The notes under the pieces are model-generated. The model saw nothing but the letters and a program-made list of their open reading frames with translations. It was not told the origin of the DNA and did no database searches. Made by a program: the position numbers and the translations under genes. Positions 14,820 to 28,381 of a stretch of 64,000 bases of DNA are shown here, in pieces. Numbering within the stretch: the stretch's first letter is position 1; each line of letters begins with the position of its first letter. The stretch is from Acanthochromis polyacanthus (Eukaryota > Chordata > Actinopteri > Pomacentridae): assembly GCF_021347895.1 (NCBI RefSeq), contig NC_067116.1, positions 38,645,677 to 38,709,676 on the forward strand, given 5' to 3'.

Positions 14820-17800
14820 TGAGGTAATTAATGTCCAAATACATATTTATCTCTCACAGGTGTTAAAGTGCACTAACAACACCTTGTCTCTGTTAAACAT
14901 TATTGCTAAAGTTTGAAATATACTGCATCTATTTGTGTGCAAAGAAGCACACAGCTGACCATGTTTATATCAGTTTAGAAATGTCTGTTACTCTCAATAT
15001 TGTGGAGGGAATGAAGCTGAAATAGCTGTGCACAGAAACAGGAGACTGATATGTGGTGCGCACAGGTACAAGAGAGAGCATGATGCATCTATGCGAGGAA
15101 GGTATGTTGGGATAACAGCAATTTGGTAGTCAATACAGATATTACTGAATTTCTATGACTCTAGATACCAGATTTGATACCAAAATAGCTAACTAAACCC
15201 AAAGAAATGCACACAAGACACTGTAATTTGACAAACTGTAATGATCAAAACCCACTAACGTTATGAGGGTCATCCAGGTTATCAGCTAACGGGGTGAAAA
15301 CCAGCTAAAATTAGCTGGAGTGAATGTTGTGTGTGTGGAACATCATACAAAAGATGTAACAGTAAATGTAACATTTAATGATAGGAACATTTTGGTGGCA
15401 TAAAATCCAAACAGCTGCCACTCGTTCACCTCCAATTCTACATAGAGATCCAGATCTATATTATATATGATATATTAGAGCTTGTTAGATACGTTTGAGG
15501 TGTTTCCTCTGCTGTTGACAATTTAGAACTTCCCCCTGAAAATCTAACCCAAGCACTAAATGTCTCTATACACAATTTTGTGTTTTTTCTTAAGGTGCAG
15601 CAGACCTGTTGCTGTACCTACACTTGCTACCACCATTGTGCAAGTTCTGTACGTTAATGGCATTTGGGGTGACAACATCCCCAAAGTGATTTAAAAATGC
15701 AACCAAATATTGAAATCCAGCTTTCCTTGCAGGAGAAAAAAAAGAATTTATAATGAAAGCCACAACACCTCCAAGTAGCAAATGAGAGCACTTGATAGAT
15801 ATGACCTGGGGTTTAAAAGTCTTGATGACAGATTTAAACTCCACCAGAAGAATTTCTAAGTCGACCACCAAAGTTATGATTCATGTTTACTCTTGCTGTG
15901 TTGACTTCATTTGAGTGTGTTTGTGTATCAGTAGCCAATTTGTGATTCCAGTCTATCCTCTGGTTTCAGCCAACCAAAAGTGATCATTGCTGTTCTCGTC
16001 TGTGGCTCTCTGACCTGACTCATCCCTTCTCAGGCAAAATATCTTGGAAAAATACATGAAAGATTCAAGATAAGCACTAGATACCACAAAAATGACAATT
16101 TAGCCTCTACAAACATGAAAACATTCATTTTAGCTATTGTGAGTCGAGACATCAGATGTAGTTCAAAAGTGCAAGCAAACAGTGGATGTGGATGGTGTCC
16201 ACACACGTTTGCTAGTATGTTTGGTCTCAGGATTATTAATTATGTGTTACAATTTACTAATTTGTGCCATGTGGACCTTCATAGCCATGTAACTGTGGAA
16301 AGTAATAATCTGGGCTTCAATCCCAGTAACTTTGGTGAACTTTTTTACACACAGCAAGCATATAGAAATATTATGTGTATGTAAATGTTGCTCTTGCTCA
16401 ACTGTAGATGCTTGTTCCATCTACCTTTTCAGCATATTGGAAAGAACTCCTGTAAATGCTTTCCATTGCAAGCGAGGGGAATCCGCAATAATATTTGTGG
16501 AAGAAGTGCAAAGTATTAAAGTCCAGCGCACACTGTGTCCACCGTAAATGATCGTTTTCCATCTCAGCAGCACTGTCATAATCCACAGATCGTGCTGAAG
16601 ATCAACTTTCACACCAGCCACACATTGCAGTGAGATCATGACTGCAGCAGTATCACGTGCCACACAGTAGTGATATCAGGCTCCCAGTTTATGAGCCTCT
16701 TGACAAGACTTTCCTTCATCTGTCAGTTACCAATCAATAAGAAGCATTTGGCTAGGGAAGGTATTGTTTGCCTCTTTGCTATTTTATTACCCTGAATTAG
16801 TAATGTAACAAAGGCATGCAATTCGGTCTAATTTTATTTAAACTAAGCAATTCTAACTTTTTGGTTTATCCGTAATAAACACGAAAACATGATTTGGAGC
16901 ATTGACATTGATCATGTCTTTCTCCTGTGTGTCCTCAGATGAACTGAAGTAGAGGCAGTGATTCTTTGTTGACACACATCTTGCCTCGGATTTGATCAGT
17001 CACCACATGTTGAGGGTTAAAAGTTTTGTTGTCAAGGCATAAACACCGGCCTCTGCAGTAAATCAATCTCATGATTATGTTTTATGGCCTATTACAGTAA
17101 ATGATGGGGCAGTGTGCAATCATCAATAAGGTTTCAGTGGCCTGCTTTCAAACTGCAGATTAAACTCACCTGAGCAGGTTTGATTTTACACTTTGACACG
17201 ACGTCTAAATTTAAGCTAATGTAATGTGTTTGTTACCAGTGTGTGTTGATTACCTTTATACCTTGTCTGAATTGCCATATTCAGAGGTGCAGTGCACACT
17301 GCAGACTTTGAGTTACATAAGTTATAGATAAATTGTCAGATGTGCGCTCCTTTCCATTTATCTGGCAGCATCTGACGTATCAGCAGTATGTCTGAATAAG
17401 CGCCCTTGTCACTGTTAAGTTGAAGTCCAGACAGCAATCTTATTAGGCTATCTTACTCACTTTTAACATGGCACAAGTCTGAACAGCATTACTGGATTGT
17501 TAAAATATACATATATAGCACATTTAAAACAACAAACATGAACCTTAAGTGACTTCCAACAGACATACACTAAAAAATATTTCAAGTTAAAATATTTCAA
17601 AAAAAAAAAAAGAAAAAAAATTTCAAGTTGTGTGAAACTATTCGGAAAAGGTATTTTTCTTTCACATTTCAGCATTAATATTGGCCCAAAAACATCACAC
17701 TGGTCCAAAAACAGATAGAGTTGCGCAAATGTACGCATACAGAACAGCAGATGTAACTTCATTAAAATTCTCATATAACAAATAAAAATGATCCTTGAGA

Positions 17801-20800
17801 CTGGAGCAAGTCAGAGGAGACACAGATTCACAGTTTATAAGCTACAGTTTCATCCGTTGTTAGCAGAACAGAGCAGTTGTATGGGTGGTATTCTAAATTC
17901 CATTACAGTTGTCAGGACATTTTTATTTTTTAGTTTGGAAAGTAGTAGTTACATTTTTATCGCACATGGACACATTTGTCAGAGTTAAGGAAATCATTTA
18001 TAGATTAGGCTACCAGTTATTTGACAAGTTTGATAAGGATGCTATTAGTTTAAATTTAGTCTTTTTTTAAAAAGAATTACATTATTATACATTATGTCTC
18101 TTGAGCTTTCCACTCTTGTATGACAAATGTCAGTGACGAACATTAGTGTAGAAGTGCATTGTGTCTGAATAACATAATGCAGTCATTTTAACAGACTACT
18201 GAAACCGGCAATGTTACACAAAGTCTGAAAAGGGCAAATTGACTGTTCTTTCTAACTGCAAGCTTAATTTCAAACTGAATGACAGCCTGCATATTATTGT
18301 AAAGAAATACGCCACTCCCAACCTGATTAGTGCTTTCATATGTTTGCCTGTGGAGCACCAGAGTCAAAAAACAAAAAAATAATTGTGCAAATGTGTCTAC
18401 AACTGAAGTTGCTGAAAAATGTTAGATTATATTGTAATTTTGTTAACGCGTGAACTGTGTGTGGGTTATGCACTCCCTTCTGGAAGCAGCCACACAAAGC
18501 TATCCTTCTCAGTGAGCCCTTCCCAATCATTTACTGTACATTCAAGGTTTAATCTGCAAGTTTCCGTATCACAGCACCTGTGAAGGCCTCCACTGGAGAG
18601 CCTGTTCTCATGGTAATCTCTCAAGGTGTTTAAAGCAATAGTGAGTGATGCAGCCTTTGTCTGTGCCGATACACACAGGCGGCTGCTTCGCCCAGTACCA
18701 GATCCTTCGAGGGGGTCATGGTAGATCAAAGGTGCTGGTCACAGCCATTAGGCCTGGCAGCCCAAACCCGACATGAAAAGCTCGTGTTTTGAAAAGGAGG
18801 GCAGAAGGAAAAAAACAACAGGGCCCTCTTCATTTAAAAAGCGAGCAAACTGTGAAATAATTGAAAAGGTATGTCAATCAAGAGCAGGAGCACAGCGGGA
18901 ACTCCGAGATTCCCAGGCTCTGCTTCTGGTCGAGCACTGAGCCATGGAGGGCAGCTCAAGGGGGCAATCCAAGAAATTAAAGACCTGGGAAAAGGAACAA
19001 AAAGAAGACAGGAGGGAAGGAGCAGGAAAATCTCTTTTTCTTATTCTCTTTGCTCGCTCTTTCACTCTTTTCTGCTTCAAATTGGTGATGGAAGGAACTA
19101 TTTTGCCACAGTTTGCAGAGCCCCATTCAAAACGCGTGGTCATTAATAAGATCTTGTCTAGCTCTTCACCTCTCAGGTGAGTAACAAAGACTTGCTGGGG
19201 GAGGTGGAGGAGGAGGGGGGGAAGAAAGCCTCCACCGAAGCCACCATCTTATAGCCAGCACCTTCACCCTGTGCTCCCTCCCTTCCACCCTCCTCCCCCA
19301 TACCATGAGTCTGACAAAAGGGAACCCTGTGAGAGTGTCTGTCTCTCTCCTTTCTGCCTTTTTTTTTCTTCCAAGGTCAGAAAAGGCTTGAATGATCTGA
19401 CGATGGGCTAACGTCCAAAAAATGGGGGACGGAAAGAAAAGAAAGAGTAAAAAAGAGACCGGGTTAAAAGACTTTTTCTATGCTTTTAAAAATCCCATAG
19501 AGGAGAAATAAATGGCAAGTCCACAGTTGACTAGACATGTATAGTGCAGGATTTGCTTGTAATGGCAGCTTGAGCTTATTGACAGTCCCAGCCAAAACAT
19601 GTCAAAGGTTAAGAGATCTTGCCAATTGCAAGTGGGAAGCCAAAAGTGCCTTTTTCATGAGCTCAATGGGACCATCAGTTGATACTTGCTCAGCAGAACG
19701 AGGCGAAGAAGTGACCTTCAGTTTCAAGTGCGACCTCAGTGACAAAGAGTTAATTTGTCCTCATTGTTTGCGTCTGTTCTTTCAAACTGTGATTGTTTGA
19801 AATGTCTGAATCATTTCGTGAATAAATATTACACACCATTTTAAAAGAATTAGCTCCAAGCAAAGTCAATTATTACTGAAGAATGAGAATGATTTAATGC
19901 GACCATATACTTTAAAACTGTTTATTCAAGACAGGATAAATGATATGCTGTGTTTAAAATGTTGCATATAGTCAGAAAAAGGTCATTTTTCTCATCTAAA
20001 TTTAAACAACTGTACTAACTATCCAGTTTTGATTATTTAAACTGTTTCAGAATTGTCACACTGCCATTTAAATCAGCCTAAATGTTGTAACAGCATTAGT
20101 GGGAAATGCGTACTGCTCTGTAAAACTATATCAACATTACAAGTCCCTTTCTGTGTGCCTACAGCCCTCCAGTAAAGTGACCTTTGGATTTCAACAGTTA
20201 GAAAAACCCTCTAATAGCTTGAAATACCTCACTCTGATTTCTCAGGCTTTGAACACAAAGGAGTGACTTTTCAAAGGGGGAGACTGCGAGTTATATGGAT
20301 CTAACTGGTCTTTATAGATGTGTGGTCAAGCGTCCAGAGCCCAAGTGATTCCTCGAGACAATGTGAAATCCCCATTTTCGTGTCCTCAGATCTTTTGTGT
20401 CTGCTGGCCGCTACAGCAACAGGTATGAATAAAATGTACTTTATGAGATTGGGAGAAGAAAAATAGCAATATTTAATGTGTATGTAAGTGAAAATGAAAT
20501 TTGAAAGCCCTTTGCAAAAACCAACGATTTAAAAAAGAACACCTGACTATATCAGCCTTTTTAAAACAAACAAAAAAATGGGCATGTTCAAGTTTAAAAG
20601 TTTTTGGTTTGGGTTTTTATGTGAAACATTAAAATAAAACGAATGTGACATTTCGCACCCCGCATCATTGCAACGCTTCAGATGTGACAAACATGCTTCC
20701 ATCACACCTACTGTGCCTGGAACTCGAACCAACAAAAAAAAGGCAATTACTGCTGGCACCACTTTCAGGCACCAGCGGTTTTCATTGGCCTGGACTAATC

Positions 20801-22524
20801 CCCCATAAACCCTTGCAGCGCCCCAATCACCAGCCGAGCCTTGGCTAATTGCTTATGAGTCTCTTGCACGCTCCAGGTGCCACCATAGCACACCCGGTGT
20901 TTGTAAACACAGCTCGTAAAGAAAGAGGAGGTTGCCATCAAAGTGTTAATGTTTCCTCGGAGGATCAGAGGGAACACAGGAATGATGGGGGCGCAGCTGG
21001 GCCGATACCTGGATAGGCTCGGCCGAGGCATTCCCCTCCTTCCCTGCAGCTGTGTGCGAGCCCAGAGAGGGCTTCATTTACACGTTCCTGTCAGAGAAGA
21101 AAGACACTCAACAGGAGTTTGTGTTTGTTTACCTTACCCCTCTTTTCTTCTTTCCCCCTTTTTACTCTTTGTACTTCCTTGTGTCGCTTGCCTAAAGTAG
21201 ATGACCTCACTCGGTAAGCACGACTAGTGATGTTCGGGGCTGAAGAAAAACAGTTTGAGATAGCTGTGAGTTTAAAGTGATGAGAGCAGCAGATGTGAGC
21301 TTTTTACCAAGTTTTGAAGTCTTTCTGATGTTTTATTTGAAACCAACAGTAGCTTGATGGTATTAGTAGTCATCCCTTCAGAAAAGAGCAGTGAGTAGCA
21401 TTGTGTATGAAATTATGGATTGCATTGCTGCAGATGAACGGTCACAATTTAAAAGTGTTTCTTGCATATATTTAATTTCAAGTATGCAGCTCTGCTCATG
21501 CTACAACAGATCTGTGTCGCTTTTCCAGTCATATCAAACACAGGAAAGCACACAGGGAAAGATCAGCTGCTTACAGATTACTGATGTACCGCTGTGGTGA
21601 TGTGATTTTCCTGCAGTGAGCCGAGCACTGGACTTCTGGAGAAACTAGGTGCTTTATTGATCTTGAGGGAAATTCAAGAAGTTCCCATAAGGATTGGTCA
21701 ACATTGATGGAAAGCATGTACAAATCAAACCTCTTCCAAAATCCGGCAGCAACTAACTTCAATTACAACCCTTTAAATGATAAATTATGAAGGTGTGAAT
21801 GACGGAGAATCACTTTGTGTAGTTTCTCCTCATACCAAACATTTGTTCTAAGCACCACTTGTTTTCCTCGCACATGTGCAGTCGGCACGGCCATAAATTT
21901 TGCACGGACGGTCGACTCAGAAGCATGAATTAGTCTTACTTCTGTTCCAGACTGGCTATAAAGAGATCCTTTCTTAACGACCCCCTCCAGTGAAAAACAA
22001 GTTACCGTGAAAGACACTACATGAGCTAAAGAAGCTGCAGTGTGACAGTGTGCAGTGTGACAAAAAAAACACATTCAGACTTCTGGGGTTATAAGCATAT
22101 AAAAGCAATCCTGTCAGCTTATGGGGTGAGGCTTTCTGTATCATTTTTCGTCTACAACGGTTTCTGGATCAAACATAAGGCTGAACACTCCAGTGTTATA
22201 ACTTGTGCAGCACAGAGTAGATTAAGAGTGTTTGTACAGTGTTGTAGTTGAACCAGTGTGCTCAAGCTGTAGAAATTGGGGAAGGGATGTGTGAAGAGAT
22301 AAATATGAATACAAGATGGGTTATAAGTGCCCAAACATTGCAAAAATAAACATTTAATGTTGGACAACCGTTTTTATTTCTATAATGCGCTCTATATAAT
22401 TACCATTGTTTCAAAAACACAAATTAATATGTTTTGCACTGTTGATGAACTTGCATTAGCACAGTTGAAGTTATGCTTGTAATAGGATTAGTGATACATT
22501 TCTTGAGATGACGCCTGGTGCTTC

Positions 22525-22800
22525 CAGCCCAGCACGGCTCAATATCTCCAGCCAGACTCTTCTCCACTGTTGTTTCCAAACAAACTACCAAACTCTGTGC
22601 GTTCTGCTGAGTCCCTTTCTACTTTTAAGAGACAATTGAAGACTCAATTGTTCAGAGAACACCTAGGCACTTAATCTGACTCCACCTTAGGGGTAGAATA
22701 AGTCAGGTGGTCCAAAACCCAGCACTTATTTAGCAGACGCTTTGGACAAAAGCGTCTGCTAAATGAAATTGTAGAATTGTAAAATTGTAGAATGATTTAT
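22525..22800 (+). mobile_element. LINE 3' end fragment (reverse transcriptase C-terminus plus tail)
   Basis: A short reading frame includes the peptide SAESLSTFKRQLKTQLF and ends at a TAA around 22675. This is the usual C-terminal peptide of teleost LINE reverse transcriptases. It is followed by a 3' untranslated tail with the AAAGCGTCTGCTAAATGA motif common at the ends of fish retroposons, then short GTAGAATT-type repeats. The element is heavily 5'-truncated, and the family is not certain. Confidence 0.6.
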
Positions 22801-23229
22801 GTTGCGTATCCTCACCTTATACACCATGGCCTTCAAGTGCCCCCAAAGATAGCATCAAACGCATCTTCTAGAGTATCTGAAACATAAAAAAATATATACA
22901 TTATACATTTTCCTATGTATGGAAACTTATGGCCTACCCTACGAGTAGTAAGGCTTAACTCAACGACTTTAAAGTGGTTTATAATGTGAATGATAGGGGA
23001 CAAAATCTTAAAGTCCTTGCTCAATACTGAATTGCATACAAAAGTTCACCAACAACTAATAAGACGCTTTAGCAGTCACCTGGTTTACCTATGCAATATA
23101 GCGTTCTATGTTCAAAATTCCATCTTTCTTATGCAGTACGTTCATTGCAGCTCAACCATCAAACACTGTACCCTGTCTGAGAATTACATCAGAATATGAA
23201 ATCTCAATTTCCAGTTTGTACAGGAAGAA

Positions 23230-23502
23230 TTACAGCAAACCAAAAATGTTTTCAATTAATATATGGAAACCTGAGCCTTGCATTTGAGGCCGTCGTCCCA
23301 AAAGGAAGAATAGCTGCATCAGTGGTGTCGGCATAGACCACAAAACAGCAGGAAGAAGTAAGTTGACAACAATATAAAGCCACAAAGTAAAGATATGGGG
23401 GAAGTCCAGGAGAATGGATGGGTCAACAAAATAACCCACAAGGAAGACGGCAGTCAGTGTTGAGACCACTGCACCTTTCAAAGTGTTTATTATCGTAGCC
23501 AA
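23230..23502 (-). CDS. Unidentified hydrophobic open frame, antisense to the FGF gene
   Basis: A 90-codon frame on the minus strand begins at ATG 23502 and stops at 23230. It encodes two strongly hydrophobic stretches, around residues 8-26 and 36-57, followed by a short polar tail with two adjacent arginines. The frame stays open a few codons upstream of the ATG, then meets a stop. I do not recognise the family. The spacing of the two segments is loosely like the last two helices of a chemoreceptor, but diagnostic motifs are missing. It could be a pseudogene fragment, an exon of an antisense gene, or chance. No promoter or partner exon was identified. Confidence 0.2.
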   Translation of the reverse strand: MATIINTLKGAVVSTLTAVFLVGYFVDPSILLDFPHIFTLWLYIVVNLLLPAVLWSMPTPLMQLFFLLGRRPQMQGSGFHILIENIFGLL

Positions 23503-25047
23503 GATGATGACCTTCAGTTCACAATTTTCCCCACATCAAGATGATTTAATGCCTAAACATTAATCATAGAGTTTGCAATAGATTTGAAAGGAATTCTGCC
23601 AAAAGGGGCACCAAGTAAGGGGATGTGTATGTGTTTTTCTACATATATGAACAGATTTTGTCCATTAATTACAGGGTTTCTTCTGCATTAAGATATTAAG
23701 AAGTGAACCCATCTTTTAAATCCCACTCTAAAACAATAATATGACTATTTATTTAATTTAAAAACATTAAAAAACACAGGATTTGCCCCAAGTTCCGCCT
23801 TACTGGTCTCTCCAAACAAAATTTGAACTTGCACAAATAAACAGCCATTAAAAACATACTACAGGGCAAAGGGGGGGTAAGCACCTGCAAAATCCCTGGT
23901 GTGAGCATTTATTTTTCATTGCTGGATGGGTTTAACCGAGACTGTTCAGGAATTCAGTTCAGTCGCTGCCCCATACAAGAGCTGTGGTTGTACCAAGCAG
24001 CTGGAGGTTGGACAGTCGGGTGGCCAGTGGCCCACTGCTGCTTTTATGACTCATCGTCATCACTCATTTCCTACCAGCTTTGGGTCACCCTGTCCTTCAG
24101 CACCTTGATCTGGTGGTGTGTTTACAGCATCCGTCCAAAGCCAACAACCCCTTTTTCACAAATATCCAGCAGTGCTTGGCTTTCGAGCAACAAGACGGCA
24201 TGTTTTCTCTGTGCAGACCTGGCTTTTAGGGTGTAGAAAAAGGTTTCGTACTCTGATCAGATAGACAACCACATCAAGGTGCTTTTGAAGGTGTAAGTGG
24301 GCAAACGAGGCCAGAAAAACGTTATGTAAAAGAAAGCTTCATGTGTAGCAATTAGCTCCTATTCAGAACTCTGCGGTAAGCCATCAGGTCATCTCCAAAA
24401 CATCTCTGTGTCATAGCTACGACGATGGGTGTGTGCCTTTATTTTTGTTTGCAGACAAAAAAAGTAGATCAAGAGAGGGCCACATGGGACTTGTTTGCAA
24501 TCAGTGCCCAGAGCAAACAATTATCTGACAAGCTTGCCAGGTTTTTCATGGGGTGAAGTGAGTTGGAGAGGCTGCTTAAGTGGCCCGCAGACATGGGTTT
24601 TGTGTCCCTCAGTAAACAACACTGAGTATCATCAGGATGGAGTGTCACATCTGGAGTCAGGAGGCTTTAATGGATGCAGACTGACACTGTGCAGACACCA
24701 TGTATCCCTGCTATACGAGTGTCTGTTTCAGAATTTATAGAGTTGGGGACACTGGGGTGCATTTGTAAAGTTGTTCTATTTAAGCTTGTATGATAAAATA
24801 ATCCTCTTTTCTTTTAATATAATCACACTTTTACCTGTTGGCTGAAATGCTCTTGTCACGAAGGATTTTTTTTCTCAGGTTTTGTCTTCTGCATATGTGA
24901 TGTTTTCTCTTGTCTCAGGCTCCCTCTCCTCAGTGCACAGGCCTGTCTGGTACTCTAATCACTAATGATAGAGTGGCTTTTGATGGGGGAAACTCCCAAA
25001 GCTTGATGTTTCTAACCCAGACTCTTGTTCCCTCTTTTATTTTCCAG

Positions 25048-27453
25048 GTCTGATGGAAATCCGATCTGTCAGTGTGGGAGTTGTTGCCATCAAATCTGTC
25101 AGCACCGGGCTGTACTTAGCCATGTCCAAGAAAGGCACGCTCTTTGGATCGGTGCGTATACAACCTGGCAACATTGTTTCTGGAGGTCAAGACTCCAGGA
25201 GCTTGGATAGGGGAAGGGGAACTGGTGAGGGGTGGGGGGGGTATATATGTATAGGAGTTCCAAATGAGTGCCTACACAAACATGTTTGATATTGCTGAAG
25301 TGACGGGAAATCTCAGGAATCTTCTGCTGGAAAAGTCCAGAGAGAGGTCAGAGAGCCACTATCAATCACGGCTGTACACCTGGGCCACGATACCTGCAGC
25401 TTGAGCCGCCTCGTTACACTGTCAAAATAGATAGCAGGAAAAAGAAACCCAACCAGCAATGACAAAGAGCCAGCTGGGCTCAGTTAAGTCTTTGCGTGCC
25501 ATCTGCCAATTGTTGTTTCGCACAGCAAGCTTTCAAAAGTAATCACCTCTCTTTGTTGAGATCAGACACGCATCAGACCTGAGGTGTGTGGTGTCTAGCT
25601 CGTGTGCTCACATCTCGGACAAAGAGAAATCAGGGACAAGCAATCAGTCAACAAGCAGTGATAAGACAAGTGCCTCCGACAAGCTAACGCAGAAAAACAG
25701 GACATAAATAGACGTGAAGATCCAGGATTTCTACCTAACCCTGAAAGCTTCCACAATAACAAAAAGGCAGGTGAATCACAGCAGACTCATACTATCCTGA
25801 TGGTATCGCAGAGAGGCCTCGTTATGGCAGCATGATAATGATCTGGGAAAGGGAATGCAGCAGAACCTCTTGTCACCACAATATCTTTCAAGACTCTGAG
25901 TAGCTGATAAGAAGCGGTAACCACCCATGGAAAAGTGGCTTCGCTGACCGCTGAAGGTTGAAATAAAAAGTGGCATTTTTATGTCATACACTCTAAAAAA
26001 AATAATAATAATAATGAATTGGCTCAACAACAAAAAATTAACAGAGCAGATCAGTCTTTTTGAAATTTGACAACTTCTAATAATAACATGCTCAATCAAC
26101 AAACTACATTAGTTTTAGCATTAGCATTAGCATTTCCTCTGTAATTTAAGGTATTTTAATATATTGTACTTGATGATTAGTAGCATAAACACAAACTTTT
26201 AAGTTGATTACTCATAAAAATTAAGTTATGTGATTTAACAGGAATTTTTAAGCCTTATGTACTTAATTACAATAATTAAGAACACATGGCAAATAAAAAA
26301 AGTTACTCTAGTGTTTATTAGGTAGGGGAAGGGACTTGAAATCCTGACCTCAAGGTAAAACAACAACAACAACATAAAATGTTACCATGACAATTTCATC
26401 AAAACACCTCGACTTGAATTAAATTAACTAGTGCAGACATTTGAGTTCAAATTACATACAATATTATTAGTATGTCACCCACACTCATCAAAAATTACAT
26501 TTTATTTAACTTAAAAGATTTGCTTAAATCAGTAAATTGATATATTCTGTCTTTCAGTGTTGGGAATAGGTCCTTTGAAACACATTTAAGATTTTATTTC
26601 GGTTCATTTTAAAACATTATAGGGTCGCTTAACCCAAATCACAAACACTATTTCACTTTAATTGTCAAGATTTTAGTGTACCAGCTCGAAGATATCTGCT
26701 GCCAACCCAAAACGATGTCGGTAAACAGAATTAAAATATCAATCCAATAACAACATCTCAGGTACTCAGGATATTTCACAGACCTCATTGTCATCTGTTT
26801 CAGTCAGAAATCGCTCCCAATGAAAACTCAACTGTCAGGTCGATGTCAAATAACCAGAACATTGTTTCTGGAAAGGACCAGCTGTTGCTGTCCACCGACA
26901 TAAACTGTACTGGGTTGATGGAAAATAAGTTTCAGAAGCGAATATCTCCCCAAAACTTTTTGCTTGGCTAGACACCACCAATAGTGAGGGACGTGTTTTT
27001 TTTTTGTGATTTTGGGTTATTAAACTCTTTAATTCCCACTTGCATGACTTTAGAAAGACAAACCAGCTTAATTCTGTGTAATGGAAAAACTCCATCAACT
27101 TCAAACACCTGGGAAATCTTTAACTGCAACAACACAAGCATTAACTTTTGTGTACTTCTTGGAAATAGGCCTAGAACAGCTCAGCAGGAATAGCAGTCAG
27201 CCGTTAACTGCAGACTCATCTGTTCTAACCTCTCTAACTTCTCTCCTTGACACTACAGGTGAAGTACAACCCGAGCTGCAAGTTTAAAGAGCGCATTGAG
27301 GAAAACGGCTACAACACGTACGCGTCGCTCCGCTGGAAGCACGGCGGCAGGCAGATGTTTGTGTCCCTGAACGGGCGGGGGAAACCACGGCGAGGCCACA
27401 AGGCTCGACGAAGACACCCGTCCACTCACTTCCTGCCCATGCTCCCCTCCTAG
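25048..27453 (+). CDS. fgf22: Fibroblast growth factor, FGF7/10/22 subfamily, most like FGF22 (exons 2-3, 5'-partial)
   Basis: Exons are 25048-25151 (104 bp) and 27259-27453 (stop TAG at 27451), both with AG/GT borders. They encode about 98 residues of the beta-trefoil core of a secreted growth factor that acts through FGFR2b/FGFR1b-type receptors with heparan sulfate. The 104-bp middle exon is the standard size in this subfamily. Exon 2 encodes [13 protein letters not shown] and [13 protein letters not shown]. Exon 3 encodes the hallmark [12 protein letters not shown], then a basic heparin-binding segment ([14 protein letters not shown]) and THFLPMLPS at the C-terminus. EIRSV, rather than the EITSV of FGF10, and the HFLP-x-L-x-S ending favour FGF22; FGF10b is the main alternative. 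Exon 1, with the signal peptide, is not in the window, so intron 1 exceeds 25 kb unless the exon was missed. The downstream protease cluster matches the human FGF22 neighbourhood. Confidence 0.85.
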
Positions 27454-28375
27454 CTGCCCGAGTCTGAACTCTGACCGGCAACTGGATGGCTCACCTGCCT
27501 CCTCACACTAGTGTCGATCTAGCTGTGATCATTATTTTTTATTATTCCATCCTCCTGTCACATAAAATGTACATTTGCTGAGGTCTGTAACATTTGTAGA
27601 GTTAGTGTAATATCTACTTTTAAGTTATTTTCTGCATTTTCTAATGATGTTCAGTAATACAGTCCAATACAGTAGAACTATGCTATGTCCTGGCATCTGT
27701 CTGGTTTACAGAATCCACTTGTGTATATGTGGGAACTCCATTTGGGTGACGTTAAGGAACTGAAAGAGGATAGAAAAGGGAAAGAGAGGCTTGGAAACAC
27801 TTAAATGTGGTTTGTGCTGAAACGCATTGTATTAAAACATTTAAACAAAGAAATAGCCGTAAATCAGAGGTAAAGGAAACTTTGTGGACACTGAGGTTAT
27901 GATCTCAGTATTTTAGGGGAGCTTTTGGGTACAAGGTCATACTATACAATTAAAAAAATACAAATAATTGGCAGTTCATCGGCCGATTCAAGTATTTTAA
28001 GACCTAATATTGTATATTTAGCCTTACAAAAAACAAACGTGAATTCATCTTTCACATTTTCATAATGGAGCACCACATTATATACGAAAACCTGTTTTTT
28101 TAGGTACATCATGTGAGAAATTAAGAAATATTACATGTAAAAGTGTGTAACAGTGATTCATATATAGTAAACTAACATAACACATCATTTACCATGTAAA
28201 ATATCATTTCACTGGGTTCACACAAAGGCCTAATGTAGTTTTTGAATATTTCAAAAAGTAATGCGAGACTTAAATCTCACATTTTCTCCTTTTGTAAGGC
28301 TGAACTGTACTACTGAAGGTGAACAAAAATCTAATATTCTCAATCAGATTTTCTTGCTATGGACAAAGAAAAGTT

Positions 28376-28381
28376 AATAAA
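28376..28381 (+). terminator. Candidate polyadenylation signal for the FGF gene
   Basis: An AATAAA hexamer lies about 920 bp after the FGF stop codon. A second candidate lies at 29336-29341. Which one is used, if either, cannot be told from sequence. Confidence 0.3.

Larger units (their letters stand above)
1..22500. other. Non-coding DNA, probably intron 1 (or 5' flank) of the FGF22-like gene
   Basis: No exon with recognisable protein homology was found on either strand here. The short open frames lack domain signatures and look random. The two FGF exons downstream are exons 2 and 3 of a three-exon gene, and no exon resembling the signal peptide and first beta strands occurs before them in the window. 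By inference the first exon lies to the left of position 1 and this DNA is intronic. The base composition is AT-rich with interspersed blocks of higher G+C (about 9740-10050, 10380-11500, 12720-12960, 18860-19320) that could be conserved regulatory DNA, but conservation cannot be judged from one sequence. Small repeats inside are listed separately. Confidence 0.55.

Noticed and set aside
19537..19800. Frame starting MYSAGFACNGS as possible first exon of the FGF gene
   Set aside because: It lacks the expected FGF features of exon 1 (signal peptide followed by a HLxGDVRxRxL-type segment) and has no suitable donor.
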